Made by a program: the position numbers and the translations under genes. DNA of 64,000 nt from Pseudaeromonas sp963677375. Lineage in GTDB: Bacteria; Pseudomonadota; Gammaproteobacteria; Enterobacterales; Aeromonadaceae. Each line of letters opens with the position of its first letter. Position 1 is the first letter of the stretch. Below, one piece after another: positions 23,478 to 31,635 of the stretch. The stretch spans positions 62,001-126,000 of the forward strand of contig CAXXIF010000009.1 of NCBI GenBank assembly GCA_963677375.2, given 5' to 3'. The notes beneath the pieces are model-generated. The model worked only from the letters and a program-made list of their open reading frames with translations, had not been told where the DNA came from and did no database searches.

Positions 23478-24935
23478 TTATCCGGCGGTCCCCAGACCCA
23501 GAGCGTCCTTATACATCTGCTCATAACTGAGCACAGAATCACTCCACAGATAGCGGGTACGCATGGCCGTTTGTTGTACGCGAAAGTATTCATCTGGTTC
23601 TTGCAAGAAAAACAGCAAGGCCCGACGCAGGGTTGCCAACAGCGCCAGCGGTTCAGGCTCCTGAAAGCTGAATCCGGTGGCCCGCTTGGCCTGATGGTCA
23701 TAGTCGATGACGGTGTCTCGCAGCCCGCCCACGGCACGAATGATGGGCAGGGTGCCATAGGCTAGGCTGTACATCTGGTTTAAGCCACAGGGTTCAAACA
23801 GGGATGGCATCAGGAAAAAGTCACTGCCCGCTTCGACCAGATGAGCTAGCGTATTGTCATGTGCATTCAGGTACGCCAGGCGCTCTGGGTGAGCGGCCAT
23901 CATGTCTGTTAACCGTTCTTCCAGTGTGGGGTCACCCGTGCCGACGATCACCACCTGAACCTTATGGACCAGGAATTTTTCCAGGATCGGCAGTAGCAGA
24001 TTAAGCCCCTTTTGCTCGGTGAGTCGACAGACCATGCCAAACAGCGGGGTGTTGCTGACTTCCAATCCGGCGCGTTTTTGCAGGGCGTGTTTGCACAGCT
24101 CCTTGTCGGCAAGGTGGCTGGCGTCATAGTTCACCGGGATCAGCGGGTCGGTTTTGGGGTCCCAGTCGGCATAATCACAGCCATTGATGATGCCGCGGAC
24201 ATCGCTGGAGCGCTCCTGGAAATTCTTGGCCATGCCGTGGCCACCCAGATAGGTCATCAGCTCTGAGGCATAGCTGGGGCTGACGGCATTGATTTTATCT
24301 GCGTACAACACGCCACATTTGAGGAAGTTGATATAGGCATGGCCCTGTAGGATCGACTCATTGTAGGTGTCGGTGATTTCAGGAAGGGCCCATAACTGAT
24401 TTCGTTCAAAGACGCCCTGAAAAGCGCCGTTGTGGATGGTCAGTACGCTCCGGGTACCTTGGAAGAAGCTGTTATTGATATACCGGGTCTTGAGGAGCAT
24501 GGGTACCAGAGCGGTATGCCAGTCGTTGCAATGGACGATATCGGGTTTGAAGCCGATCTGCTCGGCGACCTGCAGGCAGGCTGCGGAAAAAAACGCAAAT
24601 CGCTCACCGTTGTCGGCGTAGGCATTGTTGTTTTCGGAATACAGGCTCTTACGGTCAAAATAGTTCGGGAAGTCGATCAGCATGACCGGAACATCGTCCA
24701 GATCCATCTGCCGTACCTGATAGGGGATATCGGTATGTCCCGGACGCGTGGGGAGCGTGAAACCACCAATGTGTTGGGCGTTTTCCCGTCCGACGATACT
24801 GGCGTAATAGGGCATGACAATGCGAACGTCATGACCACGGCGCTTGAGGGCCAATGGCAGGGCCTTGGCGACATCGGCCAAGCCCCCGGTTTTGGCAAAG
24901 CTCTCAACTTCGGAAGCAATGAAAAGAATATTCAT
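23478..24935 (-). CDS. glgA: Glycogen synthase (ADP-glucose)
   Basis: 485 residues (E. coli 477). GT5 family, GT-B fold: the N-terminal ADP-glucose motif KTGGLADV (about 15-22), VHCNDWHTALVP (about 135-146), YADKINAVSPSYA, the nucleotide-sugar site RLTEQKGLNLL (about 300) and the EPCGLNQMYSLAYGTLPI motif (about 393-410) with the catalytic glutamate. It extends alpha-1,4-glucan from ADP-glucose in the cytoplasm. The ATG at 24933-24935 lies only three bases past the glgC stop, so the two are one operon. No glgB, glgP or glgX follows; the operon ends before the tRNA-Leu array. Confidence 0.95.
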   Translation of the reverse strand: MNILFIASEVESFAKTGGLADVAKALPLALKRRGHDVRIVMPYYASIVGRENAQHIGGFTLPTRPGHTDIPYQVRQMDLDDVPVMLIDFPNYFDRKSLYSENNNAYADNGERFAFFSAACLQVAEQIGFKPDIVHCNDWHTALVPMLLKTRYINNSFFQGTRSVLTIHNGAFQGVFERNQLWALPEITDTYNESILQGHAYINFLKCGVLYADKINAVSPSYASELMTYLGGHGMAKNFQERSSDVRGIINGCDYADWDPKTDPLIPVNYDASHLADKELCKHALQKRAGLEVSNTPLFGMVCRLTEQKGLNLLLPILEKFLVHKVQVVIVGTGDPTLEERLTDMMAAHPERLAYLNAHDNTLAHLVEAGSDFFLMPSLFEPCGLNQMYSLAYGTLPIIRAVGGLRDTVIDYDHQAKRATGFSFQEPEPLALLATLRRALLFFLQEPDEYFRVQQTAMRTRYLWSDSVLSYEQMYKDALGLGTAG

Positions 24936-24938
24936 ATT

Positions 24939-26156
24939 TTAGAAACCAACTCTGGCGCCTTTGGGCACAACAACAATCCCTTCGTTCGAAACGGTGAACC
25001 GCTCCCGATCGTGGGCGAGATTTTCACCGATCACAACGCCCGGTGCAATTTCAACGTGTTTATCGATAATGGTACGGCGAATTCGGCATCCCTCGCCAAT
25101 TTTCACATCGCCAAGCAGTACGGATTCCTGAATGTGGCTTCCGCAAGCCAAGTTACAGCGAAATCCCATCACGCTGCGTTCTATGGTGCTGCCTTGAATA
25201 TAACAACCGGCCGAGATGAGTGAGTGCGATATGCTGGCTCTGTTTGCCGCCGTGTCGACAAAGGTGGCCGGTGGTAATGGTGGATAGTAGGTGTGGAGTG
25301 GCCACTTGCGGTTATATAGCGAGAAGGGCGGGTTATCGGAAACTAGATCCATATGCGCCAGCCAGTAGCTATCAATATTACCGACGTCGCGCCAATAGAC
25401 GGCGGTTTTTTCGCCTTCTACCTTGTTGCTGCTGTAGTCATAGACATACACAGGCGCTCGCGGGTAGAGCGAAGGAATGATGTCGCGTCCAAAATCATGG
25501 CTGGAGGCTTCATTTTCGGCATCCGAAGAGAGCTCTCCATGAAGAGTCTGGATTTCGAATATATAGTTCCCCATCGAAGCCAGTGCCTGAGTCGGGTCAT
25601 CGGGCAGTGATTTGGGATGTTTGGGTTTTTCTTCAAAGCCAATCATCCGTCCCGTTTCATCGACTTCTATGATGCCGAACAGATGGGCTTCGGCAATGGG
25701 CACCCGGATAGCGGCCACCGTCAGTGCGGCCTTTTTTTCCTTGTGGAAATCAACCATCTGCCGAATATCCATCTTGTAGATATGATCGCTGCCGAAGATG
25801 CAGACATGGTCGGGAGCTGTTAATTCGACAAAGCCCATATTCTGATAAATGGCATCGGCGGTGCCGTCATACCAGCGCTTGCCCATGCGCATCTGTGCGG
25901 GGATGGGGTCGATGAAACGGCCGGTGATCCCGGTGAGATTCCAGCCCTTTTTCATGTGCAGGTAGAGAGATTGGGATTTAAATTGGGTCAGAACATAGAT
26001 CCGCAGGAAGTCCGAGTTAACGAAGTTGTTCAATACAAAATCGATCAGCCGATAGCTACCACCAAAGGGAACCGACGGTTTGCTGCGTGTAACCGTCAGT
26101 GGTTGCAGGCGAGTGCCTTCTCCCCCCGCCAGTATCATCGCTAATATGCCCGCCAT
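24939..26156 (-). CDS. glgC: Glucose-1-phosphate adenylyltransferase
   Basis: 405 residues. Nucleotidyl-transferase domain begins MAGILAMILAGGEGTRLQPLT; further motifs are KPSVPFGGSYRLIDF, GTADAIYQN, FGSDHIYKMD and GFEEKPKHP (substrate lysine). The C-terminal third forms a left-handed beta helix (hexapeptide pattern IQGSTIERSVMG, VLLGDVKIGEGCRIRRTIID). Makes ADP-glucose from ATP and glucose-1-phosphate, the committed glycogen step. The ATG at 26154-26156 has AAGGGGA upstream; it is preferred to an upstream start that would add 20 residues. First gene of glgC-glgA. Confidence 0.95.
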   Translation of the reverse strand: MAGILAMILAGGEGTRLQPLTVTRSKPSVPFGGSYRLIDFVLNNFVNSDFLRIYVLTQFKSQSLYLHMKKGWNLTGITGRFIDPIPAQMRMGKRWYDGTADAIYQNMGFVELTAPDHVCIFGSDHIYKMDIRQMVDFHKEKKAALTVAAIRVPIAEAHLFGIIEVDETGRMIGFEEKPKHPKSLPDDPTQALASMGNYIFEIQTLHGELSSDAENEASSHDFGRDIIPSLYPRAPVYVYDYSSNKVEGEKTAVYWRDVGNIDSYWLAHMDLVSDNPPFSLYNRKWPLHTYYPPLPPATFVDTAANRASISHSLISAGCYIQGSTIERSVMGFRCNLACGSHIQESVLLGDVKIGEGCRIRRTIIDKHVEIAPGVVIGENLAHDRERFTVSNEGIVVVPKGARVGF

Positions 26157-26288
26157 AATAGGTTTCCCCTTATTGATGAAATCGCTTTCATTTGGCTGAT
26201 AAAAATTACCTCGCACGGCTGGAGGTAATTATTGTCGGTTTTTGAATCTAACAGATTGAACAAACTCTTGTTAAGACAATTTAATCCA

Positions 26289-27331
26289 TCAGAAGCTGTG
26301 ATACAGCCTGAATTTTTTGTCTTCAGCCAGGATCTGGTGGTGGCGAAATGCTTGCTGCAAGAAAGGTTGGTACTTCAAAAAAGCGTTAGCAACCAACAGG
26401 AGTGAGCCTTGACGGGCGAGCTTGTGCGGTGCACCCAGAATCAGTTGCTCCGTGGGCCCATACAGGGTTTTAAGACCCGCATGGAACGGTGGATTGGTGA
26501 CGATATGCTGCACCTGCCCCTGCACATCCGACAGCATATCGGATGGATATACATGGGCGGTCAACTGGTTGGCGGCCAGGGTTCTGCGTGCCGACTCCAG
26601 CGCCAGGGCGTTGATATCACACATCTCTACGGTTAATTCCGGGTGCAATGCACACAGCGCGCTCCCGATCACGCCGGCTCCGCATCCGACATCGAGTATG
26701 CGTCCTCGCAGGGGTGGCAGGTTTTCAAGCAATAAGCGGGTGCCCTCATCCAGACCATCCGCACTGAATACGCCAGGCAGAGCCACCACTTGCAACGTTC
26801 GGTTGGCGACGAGCAGAGAATAGTTCTGTAGCCAGTCGTCGAGCTGGAATGGTGGTGCCGGCTGCGGGAGTGTGGCGTGTACCAGTGAACAACGACGGGC
26901 ACTATCCAGTTTCTGGCTCTGGGCTGCATAGGTAGCCAGTAATTTGTTCGCGCCATTGATGCCGCCCCGATTGTCTCCGGCGAGAAAGATGTCACCACCG
27001 TCCGCAGATGGGGTAACAGGTTTGCCAATAGATAGTGAGCTTCGGCCTTGGCCTTGGGGAGCAAGAGCAACAGGGCATCGAAGGCAGGCGGTGCTGCTGC
27101 GAGCTGGAAATCGTAGCACAGCGAACAGGGGGCGGCGGCTGTGGCTTGCAGTGCCTCCAGTTGACGCCAGCGGCTGTAGTCGGTGGTAAATAGGGTTGTC
27201 GATTCGGTGCCTGCGGCTAACGCTAGAGGGTAGTTATCTTCCATGTAACCGGCGATCAACAGGCGTTTGCCAGCGAACAGGGAAACATTACGTTCCAGAA
27301 GCTGACTGACAGGGCTTTGTGCGGTCGACAT
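26289..27331 (-). pseudogene. rsmC: 16S rRNA m2G1207 methyltransferase, frameshifted
   Basis: Two frames join to a full-length RsmC of about 347 residues. Frame one (from ATG 27329-27331) gives MSTAQSPVSQLLERNVSLFA and extends to YLLANLLPHLR. Frame two resumes with GDIFLAGDNRGGINGANKLLATYA and carries the SAM site ILDVGCGAGVIGSALC and the catalytic IVTNPPFH. The switch is near 26992-27003, where the minus strand reads CGGACGGTGGTGACATC; one added G would restore the frame. Either a real mutation that removes the enzyme, or a sequencing indel. RsmC makes m2G1207 on 16S rRNA; loss is usually tolerated. Confidence 0.85.
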
Positions 27332-27445
27332 GGCTTGGCCTCGGCAGGGGGTGGGGCGCAGATTATACATGAGATGGTGAGGCTTGACATTTCTGCTGCG
27401 ATGCAGAACTATGCTCATTCATTGCACACTTATGTAATTTGGCCG

Positions 27446-27517
27446 ATGACAAATTTGGGTCTGAAACGAAAATACAATAAACCTCTGAAACTTGAGGTTT
27501 TTTTCGTTTCCGCGTAA
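27446..27517 (+). CDS. Candidate lysine-rich leader peptide of dapA
   Basis: 23 codons from ATG 27446 to TAA 27515-27517. The middle reads LKRKYNKPLKL: four lysines and one arginine within nine residues, all AAA for lysine. The last lysine codons lie in and just before the 5' arm of hairpin 1, and the stop codon lies inside the putative antiterminator arm GCGTAAC. dapA is the first enzyme of lysine synthesis, so lysine-codon-dependent stalling is a natural hypothesis. The ribosome site is weak, which is the main doubt. Confidence 0.35.
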   Translation: MTNLGLKRKYNKPLKLEVFFVSA

Positions 27518-27546
27518 CGGTCGTCCGCCCTTGGCTGATTCATGAA

Positions 27547-27580
27547 CCCCGGTTACGCAGCGCGTAACCGGGGTTTTTTG
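27547..27580 (+). terminator. Strong intrinsic terminator upstream of dapA
   Basis: 14-bp perfect stem AACCCCGGTTACGC with loop AGC, then T6, 34 bases before the dapA ATG. It faces the dapA direction, so dapA transcription starting upstream must read through it. Confidence 0.85.
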
Positions 27581-27613
27581 TTCCGGATACCGAGTTTTCC
27601 AAAAGGAGTTTGT

Positions 27614-28486
27614 ATGATTCAAGGTTCAATTGTGGCGCTGATTACCCCCTTCCGAGACGGACGCCTGGATGAGGAGGCACTGACGAAGATGGTGGAGTGG
27701 CATATCGAACAGGGGACTCACGGCATAGTGCCTGTCGGTACCACAGGTGAAAGCCCGACCTTGTCCCATGATGAGCATTGCCGGGTCATTGAGTTGGTGG
27801 TCAAGCAGGCGGCAGGTCGTGTGCCGGTCATCGCGGGTGCAGGTTCCAACAATCCGATTGAGGCGATTGAATATACCCGGGTTGCAGAGCGGGCAGGCGC
27901 AGATGCAACCTTGCATGTAGCTGGCTATTACAACCGACCCAATCAGGATGGTCTCTATCATCATTTCAAGATGCTGCATGATGAAACCAACATCCCGATC
28001 ATTCTGTATAACATCCCGCCTCGGGCGATTGTCGACATTCAACCGCAAACCATGGCTCGCTTGGCTGAGCTGCCGCGCATCATTGGTGTAAAGGATGCCA
28101 CCGGTGATCTGGCGCGCCCCTGGAGTGAACGGCAACTGATTAAGAAGTCCTTCATCTGGCTTTCTGGTGAGGATGCAACAGCGGTGGCTTATAACATTGG
28201 CGGTGGAACCGGTTGTATTTCCGTGACCGCGAATGTGGCTCCCAAGCTGGTGGCGCAGGTTCAGAACCTGACCTTGGCAGGCAACTGGGAGGAGGCTCGG
28301 GCATTGCAAGATCGCTTGATTCCGTTGCACCAGACCATGTTTCTCGAACCGAGTCCAGCGGGTGCCAAATATGCGGCATCCTTGCTGGGGTTGTGTACCG
28401 AAGAGTGTCGGGTTCCGGTTATGCCATTGAGTGAGCCAACCAAGGCGCGTATTCGGGCGGCTATGGAGCAGTTGGAGCTGATTTAA
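27614..28486 (+). CDS. dapA: 4-hydroxy-tetrahydrodipicolinate synthase
   Basis: 290 residues (E. coli 292). TIM-barrel of the DapA/NAL family: GSIVALITPF, the VPVGTTGESPTL loop (substrate-binding threonines), YYNRPNQDGLYHHF, the VKDATGD strand with the Schiff-base lysine (about 161), and the ISVTANVAP loop. It condenses pyruvate and aspartate semialdehyde, first step of lysine and diaminopimelate synthesis. ATG 27614 with AAAGGAG upstream. The leader carries a T-tailed hairpin and possible leader peptide. Followed after about 90 bp by a HAD phosphatase gene. Confidence 0.96.
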   Translation: MIQGSIVALITPFRDGRLDEEALTKMVEWHIEQGTHGIVPVGTTGESPTLSHDEHCRVIELVVKQAAGRVPVIAGAGSNNPIEAIEYTRVAERAGADATLHVAGYYNRPNQDGLYHHFKMLHDETNIPIILYNIPPRAIVDIQPQTMARLAELPRIIGVKDATGDLARPWSERQLIKKSFIWLSGEDATAVAYNIGGGTGCISVTANVAPKLVAQVQNLTLAGNWEEARALQDRLIPLHQTMFLEPSPAGAKYAASLLGLCTEECRVPVMPLSEPTKARIRAAMEQLELI

Positions 28487-28576
28487 CACCTAAAATGGCA
28501 CCAAGTGGCATGCTTTGTGTGTTGGGGGGATCTCGCGTCCCCCCTTCTTATTTCTTCCGTTCAGAGAACTTAACCC

Positions 28577-29170
28577 ATGTGGCAACATTACAAGGCACTG
28601 ATTTTTGATATGGATGGGACTCTGGTTGACTCGATGCCCTTGCATCTGGCGGCGTGGCAGCAAACCGCACAAGAGTTTGGTTTTGTCTGTGATAGGGAGT
28701 GGCTCTACGCCCGAGGTGGTGTTCCGAGCCGCAAGATTGCCGCACTAATCGCCCATGAGCAGCAGGTCGATCTGGATACCGAGGCCGTCGCCCGCAGCAA
28801 GACCGGTCACTATGTAGCAATGATTGAAAAAGCAACGCCATTTCCTGCCATGGTCGAGTTGGTGACACGAGCGGCGGGAAGGTTGCCCATGGCGATTGGT
28901 ACCGGTTCACTGCACAGCAATGCTGATCGCATCTTGCAACAAAGCGGATTGGGCCAATACATCCATACTGTCGTCGCGGCCGATGATGTATCAGTTCATA
29001 AACCGGCGCCCGATACATTTTTGCTGGCCGCTCAACAGTTGGGCATTGAGCCGACGGATTGTCTGGTCTTTGAGGATACAGTCATCGGTCGGGAAGCCGC
29101 ACTGGCAGCAGGCATGGATTGCGTCATGGTTGTGGATGGGCAACCCGATTGGTCAACCCTTCGTGGCTAA
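28577..29170 (+). CDS. HAD phosphatase, YqaB-like (beta-phosphoglucomutase family)
   Basis: 197 residues. HAD motif I FDMDGTLVDSMPLHLAAW (nucleophile and acid aspartates), a cap domain of four helices (about 18-80, ARGGVPSRKIAAL), motif II IGTGS, motif III lysine in VHKPAPDTFLLAA and motif IV VFEDTVIGREAA. Closest known type is E. coli YqaB, a fructose-1-phosphatase with 6-phosphogluconate activity. Substrate here is not fixed by sequence. Downstream the terminator of the convergent hfq-like gene overlaps its 3' flank. Confidence 0.88.
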   Translation: MWQHYKALIFDMDGTLVDSMPLHLAAWQQTAQEFGFVCDREWLYARGGVPSRKIAALIAHEQQVDLDTEAVARSKTGHYVAMIEKATPFPAMVELVTRAAGRLPMAIGTGSLHSNADRILQQSGLGQYIHTVVAADDVSVHKPAPDTFLLAAQQLGIEPTDCLVFEDTVIGREAALAAGMDCVMVVDGQPDWSTLRG

Positions 29171-29209
29171 TGGCTTGGTTGATAACCGCTTGGGCAACTA
29201 TGGCTAAAA

Positions 29210-29236
29210 ACAAAAGAGGCCCGTCAAAGGGCCTCA
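29210..29236 (-). terminator. Terminator shared by convergent yqaB-like and hfq-like genes
   Basis: GAGGCCC / GGGCCTC around TTTGAC; on the minus strand it is followed by TTTTGTTTTT. Confidence 0.85.
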
Positions 29237-29265
29237 GTATTCATGAGCAACGATTCGGTCTTTGC

Positions 29266-29622
29266 TTAGCTCTGATTTTCATCCGGCGAGTGATTGCGGC
29301 GATCTTCATAACTGCCACCGCGCTCCATACCTGGACGCGACGGACGACGGGGGCGCTGGATGCCACTGCCCATTCTGCTGGTGAGCAGCGCTATGGTCGA
29401 AATCTTGGCTTTGTAAATCATTTGCTGGTTACCATGAGCATCGGTCAGCAAGACACTGTACTGATCGAATCCACTGATGATCCCTTCCAGCTTGATACCG
29501 CTGACCAGAAAGATGGCGACCTGACTGCGGTTTTTTCTCAACCAGTTAAGCGCTGAATCCTGACCATTCCCAAGAGAAAAGGCCTGTTCTAGGGTCGAGA
29601 AATTCTGGTTTTCCGCCGTCAT
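29266..29622 (-). CDS. Divergent Hfq paralogue
   Basis: 118 residues. An Sm/Hfq core (about 20-78) shows the N-terminal QD of the proximal-face motif, Sm1 IFLVSGIKLEGIISGFDQYSVLL and Sm2 MIYKAKISTI. Two differences from housekeeping Hfq: a two-residue insertion between Sm1 and Sm2 (LLTDAHGNQQM) and the YKH motif reading Y70-K71-A72. Both affect the sRNA U-tail pocket. It has a 19-residue N-terminal extension and an R-rich C-terminus (RPRRPSRPGMERGG). Start ATG at 29620-29622 with GGGA upstream. A canonical hfq next to miaA is expected elsewhere, so this is likely a second hexamer-forming RNA chaperone. Confidence 0.8.
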   Translation of the reverse strand: MTAENQNFSTLEQAFSLGNGQDSALNWLRKNRSQVAIFLVSGIKLEGIISGFDQYSVLLTDAHGNQQMIYKAKISTIALLTSRMGSGIQRPRRPSRPGMERGGSYEDRRNHSPDENQS

Positions 29623-29781
29623 GTTATTGAGTCCCACTAGGTCTGATGAGCGTTTGATTGTGCTCGATGCACTGGGGACTTGTCAAAGTAATCCCCAGCG
29701 CATCAGCTATTTACTTCATGACTGCTTCTTACTTCATGACTGCTTCCGATTTTTGACGATAGGAAAGCACTCGCGCATTGG

Positions 29782-30915
29782 TTAATGGTCGAGATAGATG
29801 TAGTGCATCCAACTGGTCATGCGCAGTAAAACCTTGCGTAGCACCGACAGATGGCCGAAATGGTCGGTGTAGATGGCAACCTGGGCTGATACACCGTCCG
29901 GCAGGTGATAGGCGTCAATTGCTTCGTCCAACTCAATCTCAGCCAAGACACCATTACGGTCATCGAAGTTGACGGTTTGCAGAGTGCCCTGTGTTTGATA
30001 CGCGCCCTGTGGAATGACCGGCAGCGCTTGTTTGACTTTGCCCTTAAAAATGGTGCCTGGAATCCCGGTAAATGAAACTTCTGCCTCATCACCTACTTTG
30101 ACCCGTTGTAAGGAGTTTTGCCGGAAAGAGGCGATGATGCCGCGATCCTCCTTCGGAATAAAAAATAGCGAAGGACGAAATGGCATGCTGTTGACATAAC
30201 TGCCGGGGCGCAGCAATACCTGTGTGGCATAGCCATCGGTCAGGGCGCGAACCACGGTCTGATCCAGATTGTATTTCGCTTCGCGCAGTTGGGCGCGCAG
30301 ACTCACGACGGAGGCGTTTTCGCCATCGACCATTGCATCCAACTGACTTTGGATCTGCAGCTGTTGAGCGCGCGCCGTGGCCAGATTAGCTTCTTGGGCT
30401 AGATACGCTTGCTTGGCGTTGGTTGCCTCTTGTTCAGTGAACGGATTCACTGATTTGCCTGCTGCCCGCTGATAACGACTCAGATCTTTTTGTGCCTTGT
30501 CCCGCTCTGCAGCGGCACGTTCTACTTCACTCTGGCTGGCGGTCAGTTGTGCTTGTTGAGATTTAACTTGTTGTTCTGCCTTGACTAAATCGGCGGTCAG
30601 ACGATCCACTCGCGCTTGATAGACGGTCGGGTCGATTTTAAAAAGAATCGAACCGGCTTTAATGGGTTGGTTCGGGGTGACCAGTACCTCGGAGACAGTT
30701 CCACTGACTTGAGGGATCACGGGTACCGTGATGACCGCTTTCTGGGCAATGAAGGTATACGGATGGTTATAGTTCATGGTCAGGATTAAACCGGCCACGA
30801 TAAAAATCCCACCTAGGATCGCAGTGGGCACAGTCCATTTATTGACCGGGATGTTAAACAGCTTGAAGCAGCCATAGGCAAGAGCTGCGTAGGTCATGAT
30901 GATGAGCAAATCCAT
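29782..30915 (-). CDS. HlyD/EmrA-family membrane fusion protein, YibH-like
   Basis: 377 residues. Two N-terminal membrane segments (about 3-20 and 30-48), then the first half of a biotinyl-lipoyl domain (VIPQVSGTVSEVLVTPNQPIKAG, about 66-88), a coiled-coil hairpin rich in Q/A/E (about 100-210), the second lipoyl half and a beta-barrel (SLFFIPKEDRGIIASF). Size and double-helix anchor match E. coli YibH/YiaV (378). The ATG abuts the DUF3302 stop (TAAATG), as in yibI-yibH. Function is unknown; possible envelope or efflux adaptor role without its own inner-membrane pump here. Confidence 0.85.
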   Translation of the reverse strand: MDLLIIMTYAALAYGCFKLFNIPVNKWTVPTAILGGIFIVAGLILTMNYNHPYTFIAQKAVITVPVIPQVSGTVSEVLVTPNQPIKAGSILFKIDPTVYQARVDRLTADLVKAEQQVKSQQAQLTASQSEVERAAAERDKAQKDLSRYQRAAGKSVNPFTEQEATNAKQAYLAQEANLATARAQQLQIQSQLDAMVDGENASVVSLRAQLREAKYNLDQTVVRALTDGYATQVLLRPGSYVNSMPFRPSLFFIPKEDRGIIASFRQNSLQRVKVGDEAEVSFTGIPGTIFKGKVKQALPVIPQGAYQTQGTLQTVNFDDRNGVLAEIELDEAIDAYHLPDGVSAQVAIYTDHFGHLSVLRKVLLRMTSWMHYIYLDH

Positions 30916-31278
30916 TTATTCTTCTCCCTGCTGGGCGCTCTTGGCGTTTTCAGTTCCAGATGATGCTTGAAGTTGCTGCTCTAGTTGGATGATTCGCAAT
31001 TCCAGAGCTGCCAATTGGGAATGATCCTGCTGCTGTTGTTGCTGTGAAAATCCCCATCCCCGCTCTGGTCGGTAGATGGTGGCCCAGATCCACAGGAAGG
31101 GCCAGATGGCATGCAAAGTGAATAGGCTGACCCAGCCTGCTGCATGGATGGCGTCCTGATGTGGATGATTGCGCTTCACTGCGATTTCATAAGGAATATC
31201 GTGGATGACAATAATTCCGTAAAAGCAAACCAGTACCACGATCAATAAGACCGCAAGTGCAAAATAATCGAGAAACAT
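30916..31278 (-). CDS. DUF3302 family inner-membrane protein, YibI/YiaW-like
   Basis: 120 residues. Membrane segments at about 4-27 and 52-70 (FYGIIVIHDIPYEIAVKRNHPHQDAIHAAGWVSLFTLHAIWPF is the family core between them), then a cytoplasmic Q-rich coiled coil (HSQLAALELRIIQLEQQLQAS). Same length as E. coli YibI. ATG at 31276-31278 with GGAG upstream is preferred over an adjacent GTG nine bases up. First gene of the pair with the HlyD-like protein; divergent from the chemotaxis operon. Confidence 0.88.
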   Translation of the reverse strand: MFLDYFALAVLLIVVLVCFYGIIVIHDIPYEIAVKRNHPHQDAIHAAGWVSLFTLHAIWPFLWIWATIYRPERGWGFSQQQQQQDHSQLAALELRIIQLEQQLQASSGTENAKSAQQGEE

Positions 31279-31635
31279 CGTTAACACTCCGTGTTATTAA
31301 ATTCATCTGACAATATCCAGTATTTTTACGACTTCATCAATTGAGTTCGGTAGGCTGAGTGACTCACAGCATACTTTCCTTGCCTATTGAACATTAAATT
31401 AAATACCGATGTTAGGCTGTAGTAGCATAAATAGAAAATAAAACCACCTCGCTGTCATATTTTGCACATTAGACTAATTGTGGCGAATTAATCTGATCTT
31501 GGCATTCATTTTGCGCATATCTCCTGAGTGTGACCTTGATCGCATAACGATTCCGTATTCCGGTTACTGAGGCTTTTCCTTCCTAAGCTTGCCAAGTGCT
31601 GTTAGTCATTTGGTTCTGTTGTCTCGGAGGTTTCT
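31279..31635. other. Intergenic region, divergent promoters
   Basis: AT-rich 357 bases between the DUF3302 gene and the chemotaxis operon. Contains a -24/-12 type motif (31500-31515) pointing toward the chemotaxis genes; no other gene. Confidence 0.6.
31500..31515 (+). promoter_or_regulatory. Possible sigma-54 promoter of the chemotaxis operon
   Basis: TGGCATTCATTTTGCG has GG (31501-31502) and GC (31513-31514) separated by exactly 10 bases, as required for the -24/-12 elements, with T at -25 and TTGC at -12. It lies about 120 bp upstream of the first gene. Chance matches occur in AT-rich DNA. Confidence 0.4.

Larger units (their letters stand above)
27384..27580 (+). promoter_or_regulatory. 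dapA leader: possible transcription attenuator
   Basis: Between the divergent rsmC start and dapA, the plus strand has a TTGACA at 27384-27389 and two T-tailed hairpins with no upstream plus-strand gene to terminate. Hairpin 1: AAACCTC/GAGGTTT at 27479-27500 then T4. Hairpin 2: AACCCCGGTTACGC / GCGTAACCGGGGTT at 27545-27575 with T6. GCGTAAC at 27512-27518 can pair with GTTACGC at 27552-27558, the 5' arm of hairpin 2, so a mutually exclusive antiterminator exists. A short frame with clustered lysine codons precedes it (separate entry). This is the layout of an attenuator; no functional proof. Confidence 0.5.
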
